A stretch of 64,000 nucleotides of DNA, from positions 1-64,000 of the forward strand of contig NZ_JHZK01000001.1 of assembly GCF_000688515.1 (NCBI RefSeq). The letters are read 5' to 3'. The number at the start of each line of letters is the position of its first letter. Position 1 is the stretch's first letter. Of the stretch, positions 27,290 through 35,868 are shown piece after piece. The notes beneath the pieces were generated by a model, which was not told the DNA's origin, searched no databases, and saw only the letters and a list, made by a program, of their open reading frames with translations. The position numbers and the translations under genes are program-made. This stretch comes from Afifella pfennigii DSM 17143. GTDB taxonomy: Bacteria; Pseudomonadota; Alphaproteobacteria; Rhizobiales; Afifellaceae.

Positions 27290-28813
27290 CTATTCGGCGG
27301 CCACTTGCGGCGTCTCCTCGGAAATCGGCGCCGCGTTCGGCTTGTAGCGGCCTTCCGCCTTCACCTTCTCCCAGGCGCGGCGCACGCCCGCCTCGTAATC
27401 GGGATGCACCTTCTTGAACTCGGCAAGCTGACGCTCGCAGATCTCTTCCGGCACGTCGAGCCAGGTTCCGGCGATGTTGTCGAACAGCCGCTCCTTCTCA
27501 TCGGCCTCCAGGACGCGTTCGAAGAGGACGCGCACCTGGCTGTAATCGTCGTGGCCTTGGCGATGGTCGTAGCGATCGGCGTTGCCGTCGACCCTCAGCG
27601 GCGGCTCCTGCGCGGCCGGCGCCTCCACCGGGCCCTGGAAGGAATTCGGCTCGTAATAGGCGTTCGCATTGCCCGTCGCGATACCGCCATAGACGTTCAT
27701 CTCGCCGTCCTTGTGGTAGTGATGCATCGGGCATTTCGGACGGTTGACCGGGATCTGCTCGTAATGCGTGCCGAGCCGGTAGCGGTGCGCGTCGGCATAG
27801 GAGAAGATGCGCGCCTGCAGCATCTTGTCCGGCGACCAGGAAATGCCCGGCACGATGTTGGAGGGCGAGAAGGCGGCGTTCTCGATCTCGGCGAAGTAAT
27901 TTTCCGGGTTCCGGTTGAGTTCGAAAGTGCCGACATCGATCGGCGGATAGTCGCCATGCGGCCAGACCTTGGTGAGGTCGAACGGGTTGAAGGCGCAGGT
28001 CTCCGCATCCTTTTCCGCCATCACCTGGATCTGCATTTTCCAGCGCGGATATTCACCGTTTTCGATAGCGTTGTAGAGCGTCTCCTGGAAGCTCTCGCGC
28101 GTCTTGCCGACGACCTCCTCGGCCTCCGCATTGGTGTGGTGCTTGTGGCCCTGCTCGGTCTTGAAGTGGAACTTCACCCAGAACCGCTCGCCCTTGTCGT
28201 TCCACAACGAATAGGTGTGCGAGCCGTAGCCGTTCATATGCATCGGCGAGATCGGCAGGCCGCGATCCGACATCAGGATCGTCACCTGATGCAGGCTCTC
28301 CGGCGACAGCGACCAGAAGTCCCACATCGCCGTCGGCGAGCGCATATTGGTCTTCGGATGCCGCTTCTGCGTGTGGATGAAGTCCGGGAACCTGTAAGGG
28401 TCGCGCACGAAGAAGACCGGCGTGTTGTTGCCCACGAGGTCCCAGTTGCCGTCCTCGGTGTAAAACTTCAGCGCAAAGCCGCGCACGTCGCGCTCCGCAT
28501 CCGCCGCGCCGAGCTCGCCGGCGACGGTGGAAAAGCGCGCCAGCATCGGCGTCTCGGCGCCCGGCTGCAGGCACTTCGCCTTGGTATATTTGGAGATATC
28601 GCCGGTGATCTTCAGAACGCCATGCGCGCCCCAGCCCTTGGCGTGGACGGTGCGCTCGGGAATGCGCTCGCGGTTCTGATGCGCCAGCTTCTCGATAAGC
28701 TGGTAATCTTGCATCAACAGCGGGCCGCGCTCGCCGGCGGAAAGGGAATCCTGGTTGGAAGGAACCGGCGCGCCCGCCGTGGTTGTCAAGGTGGGCCGTC
28801 TGTTCTTGCTCAT
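27290..28813 (-). CDS. katA: Catalase, small-subunit clade 3
   Basis: KatA disproportionates hydrogen peroxide. The 507-residue protein has the monofunctional catalase motifs: catalytic histidine region [36 protein letters not shown], asparagine in [16 protein letters not shown], and the heme-ligand tyrosine motif [14 protein letters not shown]. Length puts it with small-subunit heme catalases. The start at 28813 follows GGAGGCATACG; a longer frame reaching into the intergenic region is rejected. It is divergent from oxyR, the expected peroxide-responsive activator. Confidence 0.96.
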   Translation of the reverse strand: MSKNRRPTLTTTAGAPVPSNQDSLSAGERGPLLMQDYQLIEKLAHQNRERIPERTVHAKGWGAHGVLKITGDISKYTKAKCLQPGAETPMLARFSTVAGELGAADAERDVRGFALKFYTEDGNWDLVGNNTPVFFVRDPYRFPDFIHTQKRHPKTNMRSPTAMWDFWSLSPESLHQVTILMSDRGLPISPMHMNGYGSHTYSLWNDKGERFWVKFHFKTEQGHKHHTNAEAEEVVGKTRESFQETLYNAIENGEYPRWKMQIQVMAEKDAETCAFNPFDLTKVWPHGDYPPIDVGTFELNRNPENYFAEIENAAFSPSNIVPGISWSPDKMLQARIFSYADAHRYRLGTHYEQIPVNRPKCPMHHYHKDGEMNVYGGIATGNANAYYEPNSFQGPVEAPAAQEPPLRVDGNADRYDHRQGHDDYSQVRVLFERVLEADEKERLFDNIAGTWLDVPEEICERQLAEFKKVHPDYEAGVRRAWEKVKAEGRYKPNAAPISEETPQVAAE

Positions 28814-28881
28814 CGTATGCCTCCGACGTCTCGCTTGTAGATTGGAACCGTTCATATGTGGCTGGCCACCATAATGTCTAA

Positions 28882-28897
28882 TTGTTATTCCTAACAA
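28882..28897. promoter_or_regulatory. Palindrome in katA-oxyR intergenic region, candidate OxyR site
   Basis: TTGTTATTCCTAACAA has perfect 6-bp arms around TTCC and lies between the divergent katA and oxyR starts, 32 bases before oxyR. LysR-type regulators bind partly symmetrical sites in such divergent gaps. It does not match the extended Escherichia coli OxyR motif (four ATAG-type elements), so assignment rests on position. Confidence 0.45.
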
Positions 28898-28928
28898 CGA
28901 CGATTGCTTTTCCTTATCGACGGCAACC

Positions 28929-29837
28929 ATGCTCACCCTTCGCCAGCTCCGCTATCTTCAGGCCCTCTCCGAGACCGAGCATTTCGGCCGCGCCGCCCGG
29001 CGGGTCGGCGTCACCCAGCCGGCGCTGTCGGCGCAGATCCGCGAGCTGGAGGATGACCTCGGCGAGACACTGATTGAGCGCCGTCCGAGCGGCGCGCGGC
29101 TCACCCGCTTCGGCCAGGAGGTGGCCGAGCGCGGCGCCAGGGTGCTCGCTCTCGTGCACGAGATCGAGGGCCTTTCGGAGCGCTATCGGGGCCCGCTTGC
29201 CGGCCCTTTGCGTTTAGGCGTCATTCCCTCCGTCGGCCCTTATCTGTTGCCGCGTCTTCTGCCGTTTCTGAGGCAGGCGCTGCCCCAGATGCGGGTGCGT
29301 CTGCGCGAGACCATCACCGAGCGGCTGGTCGCCGAACTTCTCGCCGACCGGCTCGACTGCATCCTCGCCTCCCTGCCCCTTGGCGAGGAGCGTCTGGAGA
29401 CGGCTGAGCTCTTCCAGGACCCGTTCCGGCTCGCCGTTCCGGCCGAGGGTCCTCTTGCCAGAAAGTCGCCCGCAGATCTTCAGGGCCTGTCGGGCCAGGA
29501 TCTCATCCTGTTGGAGGAGGGCCATTGCATGCGCGATCAAATCCTCGCCTTCTGCCGCATTCCGCCATCGGCCGAGGAGCTTTCGGTGACCAACCTTGCG
29601 ACCGTGATCGAACTGATCGAAAGCGGCGCCGGCATCTCGCTCTTGCCAGGCCTCTTCACAGAGACGAATGAGGTTTCGGAGCGCGTCAGGCTCCTGCCCT
29701 TCCCCGAGCCCGGCCCGAAGCGGCGCATCGGCCTTGCCTGGCGCCATTCGCATCCGGGGGCGGCGCAGTTCCGCGACCTCGCCGCCAAGATCGCCGCCTG
29801 GCACGGACCGGCCAGGGCGGCGCCGCACGCCGCCTGA
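28929..29837 (+). CDS. oxyR: Hydrogen peroxide-inducible activator OxyR (LysR family)
   Basis: The 302-residue regulator has an N-terminal LysR helix-turn-helix ([38 protein letters not shown]) and a periplasmic-binding-protein-like sensor domain. Two cysteines sit in [12 protein letters not shown] with exactly eight residues between, the spacing of the peroxide-sensing pair Cys199/Cys208 of E. coli OxyR. Divergent orientation from katA agrees. Expected action: disulfide formation under peroxide, then activation of katA and autoregulation. Confidence 0.94.
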   Translation: MLTLRQLRYLQALSETEHFGRAARRVGVTQPALSAQIRELEDDLGETLIERRPSGARLTRFGQEVAERGARVLALVHEIEGLSERYRGPLAGPLRLGVIPSVGPYLLPRLLPFLRQALPQMRVRLRETITERLVAELLADRLDCILASLPLGEERLETAELFQDPFRLAVPAEGPLARKSPADLQGLSGQDLILLEEGHCMRDQILAFCRIPPSAEELSVTNLATVIELIESGAGISLLPGLFTETNEVSERVRLLPFPEPGPKRRIGLAWRHSHPGAAQFRDLAAKIAAWHGPARAAPHAA

Positions 29838-29939
29838 TCGAAGGCGGCTATGGCGCGTTTGGCCCGGTTGAGCGAAATCGGCGCCGCCGCTATAGAGCCG
29901 GCGACTTTCATCCTCTCATACGCAAGGAAACCACCGAAC

Positions 29940-30362
29940 ATGGCGCTTGAACGCACCTTCTCCATCATCAAGCCGGACGCCACCGCCCGCAATCTCACCG
30001 GCGCCATCAACGCCATGATCGAGGAGGCGGGCCTCAGGATCGTGGCGCAGAAGCGCCTGAGGATGACCCGCGATCAGGCCGAGACCTTCTACGCCGTCCA
30101 CAAGGAGCGGCCCTTCTTCGGCGAGCTCGTCGATTTCATGATCTCCGGCCCGGTCGTCGTGCAGGTGCTGGAGGGCGATAATGCCATCGCCAAATACCGC
30201 GAGGTGATGGGCGCGACCAACCCGGAGAACGCCGCCGACGGCACCATCCGCAAGGCGTTCGCCAACAACGTCCAGGAAAATTCCGTACACGGCTCCGACG
30301 CGCCTGAGACGGCCGCCATGGAGATCGCCCAGTGGTTTTCCGGCAACGAGATCGTCGGCTGA
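29940..30362 (+). CDS. ndk: Nucleoside diphosphate kinase
   Basis: Ndk transfers the terminal phosphate of ATP to other nucleoside diphosphates through a phosphohistidine. The 140-residue length is standard. Motifs: [11 protein letters not shown], the [13 protein letters not shown] loop, [14 protein letters not shown], and the active-site histidine in [19 protein letters not shown] precedes the ATG at 29940; the longer upstream frame is not used. A long stem-loop follows the stop and separates it from the R-M pair. Confidence 0.97.
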   Translation: MALERTFSIIKPDATARNLTGAINAMIEEAGLRIVAQKRLRMTRDQAETFYAVHKERPFFGELVDFMISGPVVVQVLEGDNAIAKYREVMGATNPENAADGTIRKAFANNVQENSVHGSDAPETAAMEIAQWFSGNEIVG

Positions 30363-30380
30363 CGCCATAGCCAGCACCTG

Positions 30381-30422
30381 AAATACAAAGGGCGGGGCCG
30401 TGGCTTTGCCCTTTGTATTTCT
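30381..30422 (+). terminator. Long stem-loop after ndk
   Basis: GAAATACAAAGGGC and GCCCTTTGTATTTC form a perfect 14-bp stem around a 14-base loop, starting 18 bases after the ndk stop. The AT-rich base of the stem gives AAATAC on one side and TATTT on the other, so it could work in both directions. It also marks the left edge of R-M system 2. Confidence 0.75.
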
Positions 30423-30535
30423 GCAAGCTCGTGATTGCAGCCAAGACAGCGCGAATTTTCGTCAGCCAGATATTTTTGCTGGACGATTCCGGATATCCTC
30501 CTACTCATAGAACCAATGGGGGAATCGCTTTTGTT

Positions 30536-31138
30536 ATGCATCGTCAGACGGTCGATACCGCGAAATTCAACTCCGATGCCGTTCTACCGTATCAACTGCG
30601 ACTCAAGGATTTTGAGATCGCCATGCAGGACGCCTACGATTTCTTTTACGATGTAAATTCGCTGCTTTTGCAGCGTGGCCTGCACCGTCTTGATGACATG
30701 CTTCGCCCCGCAGCGATGTCAGGCATGGTCTCTGACATGCTGACGGCATCTATGGCCAAGCACGCGCGCTCATTGGTCGAGAATAAGCACTTCAACGGCC
30801 ACCCTGATCTGCTTGTGCAAGGGGTCTATCCGAACAACTCCGTGAAATCCGGCATCCAAGGCGTCGAGATCAAGAGTACGCGCAAGCCGGGCGGCGCGGT
30901 CGATACTCATGGCGCGCGCGAGCAGCACATGTGCGTTTTTGTCTACCAAACCGATCATGAAACTGAGCCAGCCAGGAACCGCGCTCCCATGCGGTTCACG
31001 GAAGTCTATCTTGCCCACGTCACGGAAGCGGATTTCCGTAAGAACCGGCGCGGCGAGCTGGGAACACGCACGGCAACACTCGACCGCGCCGGCGTGCAAA
31101 AGCTCCGGTCAAACTGGATCTATCTGCTCGACCGATAG
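30536..31138 (+). CDS. Type II restriction endonuclease, PD-(D/E)XK fold (R-M system 2)
   Basis: The 200-residue product carries a PD-(D/E)XK active site: HPD with D90, followed about 20 residues on by GVEIKSTRK with E111 and K113. Its gene converges on, and overlaps by 30 bases, a DNA methylase gene, which supports a restriction role. I do not recognise the subfamily or cutting specificity. The start at 30536 is the first ATG consistent with a soluble enzyme; GGGGGA lies about 12 bases upstream, a little far. The frame continues upstream another 41 codons through noncoding-looking sequence. Base composition is noticeably less GC-rich than neighbouring housekeeping genes. Confidence 0.8.
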   Translation: MHRQTVDTAKFNSDAVLPYQLRLKDFEIAMQDAYDFFYDVNSLLLQRGLHRLDDMLRPAAMSGMVSDMLTASMAKHARSLVENKHFNGHPDLLVQGVYPNNSVKSGIQGVEIKSTRKPGGAVDTHGAREQHMCVFVYQTDHETEPARNRAPMRFTEVYLAHVTEADFRKNRRGELGTRTATLDRAGVQKLRSNWIYLLDR

Positions 31139-32239
31139 CTTGGCGAGCTTAACTACGACCCGTCGTGCCATCGTGACATAGGCCGCATCTTTCTCGACCC
31201 CGATGCTGTGACAGCCGACCGCGTTAGCGGCAGCGAGTGTCGAGCCGGAGCCAGCGAACGGATCGAGTATAACCCCCTCGCCCAAAGGCAACGAGGCGTA
31301 GACAAGACGCCGCAGAAACGCCTGCGGCTTCAAGGATGGATGCGGCGCAATACGTTTCTCGCCAATGGGTGTCGGGTTTGACTTGATCACGTCGCCGAAA
31401 GGCTTGTCTGCCGAGATGCGACGAAAGCCCCCCGTTCTCCATTTTCGCAGGTTGTCCTGCACGCGACCATCCAGCGGGTGACGCAGCACGACCCAGGGTT
31501 CGAACATCGAACGCGGCATAACGCTAACATCCGGAAACTCCAAATGGGCGTTCTTCGGCCGATCGCCGCCTCGCATCGTCATCACCAGACGAATGACGTT
31601 GCCGCGCAATTCCAGCCCGGCCTGTGTCATCGCCCCTGCGACCAAATGCGCGAGCAAGGGATTGCTCGCGACCATGACATTAGCCCCTGGCACCGTCGCT
31701 CGAAGGACAAGCCTGCCGAACTCCAGAAAGAAGTCACGCAGCGCCGCATGCGCACCTTCGTTCAGTACGGTAAAGCGGGGCAGCGGGGAACGCTTGTGAC
31801 CGTCAAAGGAAGGGGGAATGCGCCACACGCCGCCGCAATTCCCACGTCGGAGCTTTTCCTGTTCACTTTCAGTGTATTCAAGCAATCCGTATGGAGGGTC
31901 CGTCACGACGGCGTGAATCGAACGTGGCTCGCAATTGCGCAGCCAGTCGAAACAGTCGGCATGCACCAGTGTCGCCTTGCCGAGCGCATAAGTCTGATTG
32001 GCCTTGGCCTTCCCTCCATTCGCATGGCCGTTATGCCCGTTATGCAGTCGGTAGTGCCCGCGCGCTGTGCGCTCGAAAAGCTGCGGCGTGTTGAGGTTGA
32101 TATACGATCGGATCGAGGACGCCGCGACATCGCCAAGCTCAAGCGCAACCGCTTCCCGGATTTCCCCGAGCGAAGCGCTTTCGGCCGCAGCCAAGTATCC
32201 TATAATCGCATCTCTCACGCTTCCCGGCGCGCGGCGCAT
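31109..32239 (-). CDS. Beta-class DNA methyltransferase with N-terminal winged helix (R-M system 2)
   Basis: The 376-residue protein has two parts. Residues about 5-65 look like a winged helix (RDAIIGYLAAAESASLGEIR, then ASSIRSYINLNTPQLFERT and GHYRL). Residues 80-376 are an amino-methyltransferase with catalytic DPPY at 114-117 and the SAM motif DPFAGSGSTLAAA starting near 326. Order IV before I makes it beta class; DPPY favours adenine N6, though cytosine N4 is possible. AGGGGG precedes the ATG. The promoter region carries a perfect 20-bp palindrome, so the winged helix may repress its own gene. This is inference. Confidence 0.88.
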   Translation of the reverse strand: MRRAPGSVRDAIIGYLAAAESASLGEIREAVALELGDVAASSIRSYINLNTPQLFERTARGHYRLHNGHNGHANGGKAKANQTYALGKATLVHADCFDWLRNCEPRSIHAVVTDPPYGLLEYTESEQEKLRRGNCGGVWRIPPSFDGHKRSPLPRFTVLNEGAHAALRDFFLEFGRLVLRATVPGANVMVASNPLLAHLVAGAMTQAGLELRGNVIRLVMTMRGGDRPKNAHLEFPDVSVMPRSMFEPWVVLRHPLDGRVQDNLRKWRTGGFRRISADKPFGDVIKSNPTPIGEKRIAPHPSLKPQAFLRRLVYASLPLGEGVILDPFAGSGSTLAAANAVGCHSIGVEKDAAYVTMARRVVVKLAKLSVEQIDPV

Positions 32240-32261
32240 GCAAACCCCCTGTAGACAACCT

Positions 32262-32291
32262 ATGTTACCAAAATTGACGTCTAGACGTCAA
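32262..32291 (-). promoter_or_regulatory. Candidate promoter of methylase gene (R-M system 2)
   Basis: On the minus strand TTGACG (32291-32286) and TAACAT (32267-32262) are spaced by 18 bases, placing the transcription start about 15-20 bases before the methylase ATG. The -35 hexamer is part of the palindrome at 32273-32292. Confidence 0.5.
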
Positions 32292-32292
32292 T
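32273..32292. promoter_or_regulatory. Perfect 20-bp palindrome, candidate methylase operator
   Basis: A fully symmetrical sequence with core TTGACGTCTAGACGTCAA lies 33 bases before the methylase start and covers its predicted -35 element. It contains two GACGTC hexamers. A bound protein here would block the methylase promoter; the methylase's own winged helix is the obvious candidate. The palindrome might also contain or mimic the restriction site of the system. Confidence 0.65.
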
Positions 32293-32455
32293 AATCCTCT
32301 AGCGATCGTCAGACGCACCCACATGACAATGTTTACTTTTTGTTCTAGCCTTTGGCAAGGTAGCAAGGCGGACGCTATTGTCCGGCCTATGCAAGACGCT
32401 TGCGCCAGTTAAAACTGGGGCAAAGCTGGGAGCGGCGATCGTCCGCGCGATTTCG

Positions 32456-33745
32456 CTAAGCGGCCCCCTGAAGCCCCTGCTCCAGATCGGCGATAATGTC
32501 TTCGGCATCTTCGATGCCGACCGAAAGCCGCACCACGTCGGAGCCGGCGCCGGCCGCCCGCCGCTGGTCTTCCGAAAGCTGGCTGTGCGTCGTGGAAGCC
32601 GGATGGATGATGAGCGAGCGCGTATCGCCGATATTGGCGAGGTGGGAGAAGAGCTCCACGCCCTCCACCAGCTTCACGCCGGCATCGTAGCCGCCCTCCA
32701 GCCCGAAGGTCAGCACCGCGCCGGTGCCCTTCGGGCAATATTTCTTGGCAAGGTTGTGATAGCGGTCGCCCGGCAGCCCCGCATAAGAGACCCAAGAGAC
32801 TTCCGCGCGCCCGGCGAGCCATTCAGCGACCTTCAGCGCATTGTCGCAATGGCGCTGCATCCTGAGCGGCAGCGTCTCGATGCCGGTGAGGATGAGGAAG
32901 GCGTTGAAGGGCGAGATAGCGGGCCCGAGATCGCGCAGGCCGAGGACCCGGCAGGCGATGGCGAAGGCGAAATTGCCGAAAGTCTCGTGCAGGACAAGGC
33001 CGTGATATTCCGGCCGCGGCTCCGACAGGAGCGGATAGCGGCCCTCGCGCGACCAGTTGAAGGAGCCGGCGTCGACGATCACGCCGCCCATGGAATTGCC
33101 GTGCCCGCCGATGAACTTGGTCAGCGAATGCACGACGATGTCGGCACCGTGCTCGATGGGGCGGCACAGATACGGCGTCGCCAGCGTGTTGTCCACGATG
33201 AGCGGCACGCCGGCGCGCTTGGCGACGGCGGCGATCGCCTCGATATCGGTGACGACGCCCCCCGGATTGGCGATCGATTCGATGAAGATCGCCTTGGTGC
33301 GCGGCGTGATCGCCTCCTCAAAGCTCTGCACGTTGTCGGTATCGGCCCATTTCACGTTCCATCCGAAGCTCTGGAAGGAATAGCCGAACTGGTTGATGGA
33401 GCCGCCGTAGAGCTTTGTGGCGGCGACGAATTCATCGCCCGGCTGCATCAGGGTATGCAGGACCACCATCTGCGCGGCATGGCCGGAGGCGACGGCAAGC
33501 GCCGCCGTGCCGCCCTCCAGCGCGGCGATGCGCTCCTCCAGCACCGCCGTCGTCGGGTTCATGATGCGCGTATAGATGTTGCCGAAGGCCTTCAGCCCGA
33601 AGAGGGATGCGGCGTGGTCCACGTCGTCGAAGACGTAGGAGGTCGTCTGGTAGATCGGCGTGGCGCGCGATCCGGTCGAAGGGTCGGGCTGCGCCCCGGC
33701 ATGGATGGCGAGCGTGTTGAAGCCTGGCGTGCGATCCTCGGGCAT
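32456..33745 (-). CDS. metY: O-acetylhomoserine aminocarboxypropyltransferase (sulfhydrylase)
   Basis: A 429-residue PLP enzyme of the Cys/Met metabolism family that makes homocysteine from O-acetylhomoserine and sulfide. Motifs: FNTLAIHAGAQPDPSTGSR, TPIYQTTSYVFDD, YTRIMNPTTAVLEERIAALE, the PLP lysine in VVHSLTKFIGGHGNSMGG, and the C-terminal RLSVGIEDAEDIIADL. The internal ATG at 33745 after AAAAGGGGGAG is the right start. The MetY-type length, about 430 rather than about 390-400, separates it from cystathionine gamma-synthase and MetZ. Functionally it complements metF at the other end of the window. Confidence 0.93.
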   Translation of the reverse strand: MPEDRTPGFNTLAIHAGAQPDPSTGSRATPIYQTTSYVFDDVDHAASLFGLKAFGNIYTRIMNPTTAVLEERIAALEGGTAALAVASGHAAQMVVLHTLMQPGDEFVAATKLYGGSINQFGYSFQSFGWNVKWADTDNVQSFEEAITPRTKAIFIESIANPGGVVTDIEAIAAVAKRAGVPLIVDNTLATPYLCRPIEHGADIVVHSLTKFIGGHGNSMGGVIVDAGSFNWSREGRYPLLSEPRPEYHGLVLHETFGNFAFAIACRVLGLRDLGPAISPFNAFLILTGIETLPLRMQRHCDNALKVAEWLAGRAEVSWVSYAGLPGDRYHNLAKKYCPKGTGAVLTFGLEGGYDAGVKLVEGVELFSHLANIGDTRSLIIHPASTTHSQLSEDQRRAAGAGSDVVRLSVGIEDAEDIIADLEQGLQGAA

Positions 33746-33768
33746 GTCTCCCCCTTTTGGTCGGTCAT

Positions 33769-33801
33769 GGGTGCCGGGATTTAGCGGCAAGTCGGGCACC
33801 C
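33769..33801 (-). other. Hairpin in metY leader
   Basis: Arms GGGTGCC (33769-33775) and GGCACCC (33795-33801) form a 7-bp stem in the untranslated leader of metY, about 24 bases before the ATG. Methionine genes in alphaproteobacteria often carry SAM riboswitches, but I could not match a known consensus, so only the hairpin is recorded. Confidence 0.35.
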
Positions 33802-33887
33802 CGCAAAGGTGGATTTTCTTCGGCGCACCGACCGGCGGAGGAAAAGTTGCTAAACTGGGCCGCCATTCCAACGACCCGTTCTGGGCC

Positions 33888-34385
33888 ATGACCATCGATA
33901 TCCGCCGCGCCGGCGAGGCCGACATCGACCTCCTCCTGCCTCTCTTTCTGGAGATGCAGCGCCATTATGTCGGCGCCGCCGCAATCGGCTCCGAAAGCGC
34001 GCGGCCCCGCCTCCTCGCTGCCCTGAGGCCGATCGAGGGCCGCGCTATCCTCCTCGCGAGCGAAGCAAACGACGCGCTCGGCTTTACCTGCCTCTATGAG
34101 ATGTTTCCGGGCGCCGATCTCGATCCGGCATGGTTCCTGAAGGAGCTTTATGTCACCGCCGCCGCGAGAGGCCGGAAGGTTGGCGAGGCGCTGACGCGCG
34201 AGGCGGCGCGCCTTGCCATGCGGAACGGCGCCTCGCGGCTCGACCTCACCACCGGCTCCGGCGAGGACAACGAGCCGGTGCGCCGCTTCTATGGCCGCCT
34301 CGGCATGGACCTTGTCGACAAGGTCTATTTCCGCGCCGAAGGGGCCGCGCTCGAAGCGCTGGCGCAGGAAGAAGATCAGGCCTGA
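33888..34385 (+). CDS. GNAT family N-acetyltransferase
   Basis: The 165-residue protein opens with the GNAT pattern TIDIRRAGEADIDLLLPLFL. It has the central strand and acetyl-CoA loop (FLKELYVTAAARGRKVGEALTREAARLA, with R/K-G-x-G/A features), followed by SRLDLTTGSGEDNEPVRRFY. The acetyl acceptor is unknown. It is divergent from metY and ends five bases from the convergent CoA-binding gene. Confidence 0.88.
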   Translation: MTIDIRRAGEADIDLLLPLFLEMQRHYVGAAAIGSESARPRLLAALRPIEGRAILLASEANDALGFTCLYEMFPGADLDPAWFLKELYVTAAARGRKVGEALTREAARLAMRNGASRLDLTTGSGEDNEPVRRFYGRLGMDLVDKVYFRAEGAALEALAQEEDQA

Positions 34386-34389
34386 ACGC

Positions 34390-34914
34390 TCAGGGTCGGC
34401 GCAGGCCCCGGTTCTGATAGCCCGCCCGCACCACCGGCCGTTTCGAGGAGATGGCGCGGCGCGAATTCACCCCCGTCCAGCCGATCTCGCCCGACAGGCG
34501 GCCATATTCGATCTTCGGGCACCGGTTCATCACCACCGTGACGCCCGCCGCCTCGGCCCTTGCCGCCGCCTCGTCGTGGCGGATGCCGAGCTGCATCCAG
34601 ATGACCTTCGGCTTCGGATCGAGCGCCAGCGCCTCATCGACGATACTGGGCACGGCCTCGGAGGCGCGGAAAATGTCGATCATGTCGACTGGGCCGGGCA
34701 CCTCAGCCAGCGAGGCGTAGACCTCTCTCCCCAGGATCTCCTTGCCGGCAATACCGGGATTGATCGGAAAAACCTGGTAGCCCTTGTCGATCAGGTATTT
34801 GACGACGAAGTAGCTCGGCCTGACATCCTTCGCCGAAGCGCCGACGACGGCGATGCGCTTCACCTCGCCTAGGATGCCGCTGATATGGGAATCCGGATAC
34901 TGTGGCTCGCTCAC
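34390..34914 (-). CDS. CoA-binding protein (YccU-like)
   Basis: The small Rossmann-fold CoA-binding domain protein has the signature KRIAVVGASAKDVRPSYFVV near the N-terminus, YQVFPINPGIAGKEILGR, VDMIDIFRASEAVPSIVDEA and IWMQLGIRHDEAAARAEAAG. Function in bacteria is undefined. The GTG at 34914, directly behind GGGGAGG, gives the usual family N-terminus. An ATG at 34962 overlaps the upstream hydratase stop and would add 16 residues without family resemblance. Confidence 0.85.
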   Translation of the reverse strand: MSEPQYPDSHISGILGEVKRIAVVGASAKDVRPSYFVVKYLIDKGYQVFPINPGIAGKEILGREVYASLAEVPGPVDMIDIFRASEAVPSIVDEALALDPKPKVIWMQLGIRHDEAAARAEAAGVTVVMNRCPKIEYGRLSGEIGWTGVNSRRAISSKRPVVRAGYQNRGLRRP

Positions 34915-34955
34915 GCCGCCTCCCCCCGCCGGCTGCGCGGATTCCAAGCGAGCGC

Positions 34956-35789
34956 TCACCATTTCGGTTTGCGCTTTTCCACGAAGGCGCCGATTCCTTC
35001 CTTCGCCTCCTCCATCATCATGTTGCCGACGATGACGGCGGAGGCGAAGTCATAGGCCTCGCCGAGCCCCATGCCGAGCTGCTGTCGAAATGCCTTCTTG
35101 CCGAGGGCAAGCACGGCGCCCGGCCGCTCCAGGATACGCGCGACGAGCTCGTCCGTTGCCTCGCGCAGCTTCTCCGGCTCCACGACCCGGTTGACCAGCC
35201 CGGCCTCGCGCGCCCGCTCGGCGGAGATCATCGTCCCGGTCATCAGCATCTCCAGCGCCACCGATCGCGGCACCTTGCGCGACAGTGCCACCATCGGCGT
35301 GGAGCAGAACAGGCCGAAATCGATGCCGTTGACGCCGAAGCGGGCCTCCTTGGAGGCAACCGCCAGGTCGCAGCTCGCCACCAGCTGGCAGCCGGCCGCC
35401 GTCGCCAGCCCGCCAACCTCGGCGATGACCGGCTTTTCCAGCTCGGCGAAACCGCGCATCACTCGGGCGCAGCGCCGAAAGATCTCCTCAAAATAGGCAC
35501 GCCCCCCGTCCGGCCTGCCGCGATGGGCGGTGAGCTCCTTCAGGTCGTGCCCGCCGGAAAAGAGCCGCCCCTCGGCCGCGACGACGACGACGCGCACCTT
35601 CTCGTCATGCGCCTCTTGCTGCGCCTTGGAAAGCGCCGCGATCATCGCCTCCGACAGCGCGTTGGCCGGCGGATTGGCGAGCGTCAGGCGCATGACGCCA
35701 GACCCGACCTGCACCTTCAGCGGGCCGTCCGTCTTTCCCGCCGACGCCTTTCTGGGTTGCCGCTTTCCGATCACCGCAGCTTCGGCCAT
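34956..35789 (-). CDS. Enoyl-CoA hydratase/isomerase family protein
   Basis: A 277-residue crotonase-fold protein. Seen: VMRLTLANPPANALSEAMI, the oxyanion-hole stretch SGGHDLKEL, EVGGLATAAGCQLVASCDLA, and the C-terminal EKRKPKW typical of hydratases. The position of the first catalytic glutamate (usually in ...FGEPE) reads FGVNGIDFGLF here, so the exact reaction (hydration, isomerisation or another crotonase chemistry) is uncertain. It is upstream of, and possibly co-transcribed with, the CoA-binding protein gene. Confidence 0.87.
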   Translation of the reverse strand: MAEAAVIGKRQPRKASAGKTDGPLKVQVGSGVMRLTLANPPANALSEAMIAALSKAQQEAHDEKVRVVVVAAEGRLFSGGHDLKELTAHRGRPDGGRAYFEEIFRRCARVMRGFAELEKPVIAEVGGLATAAGCQLVASCDLAVASKEARFGVNGIDFGLFCSTPMVALSRKVPRSVALEMLMTGTMISAERAREAGLVNRVVEPEKLREATDELVARILERPGAVLALGKKAFRQQLGMGLGEAYDFASAVIVGNMMMEEAKEGIGAFVEKRKPKW

Positions 35790-35868
35790 GGCGTCCTCCT
35801 GCCTTCCGCAGTGGTGTATTCATCTCTTACTCTAGTGGAGGCACACAGCAGGGCAATCGGGAGGAAAG

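Noticed and set aside
33746-33887. SAM-type riboswitch before metY
   Set aside because: A leader hairpin and a CGCTAAA stretch are present, but the SAM-II or SAM-V core could not be matched with confidence. A covariance-model scan (Rfam SAM-II, SAM-V) would decide.
34915-34962. Longer start (ATG at 34962) for the CoA-binding protein
   Set aside because: The added 16 residues do not resemble the family and the GTG at 34914 has the stronger ribosome site, although overlap with the hydratase stop keeps it possible.
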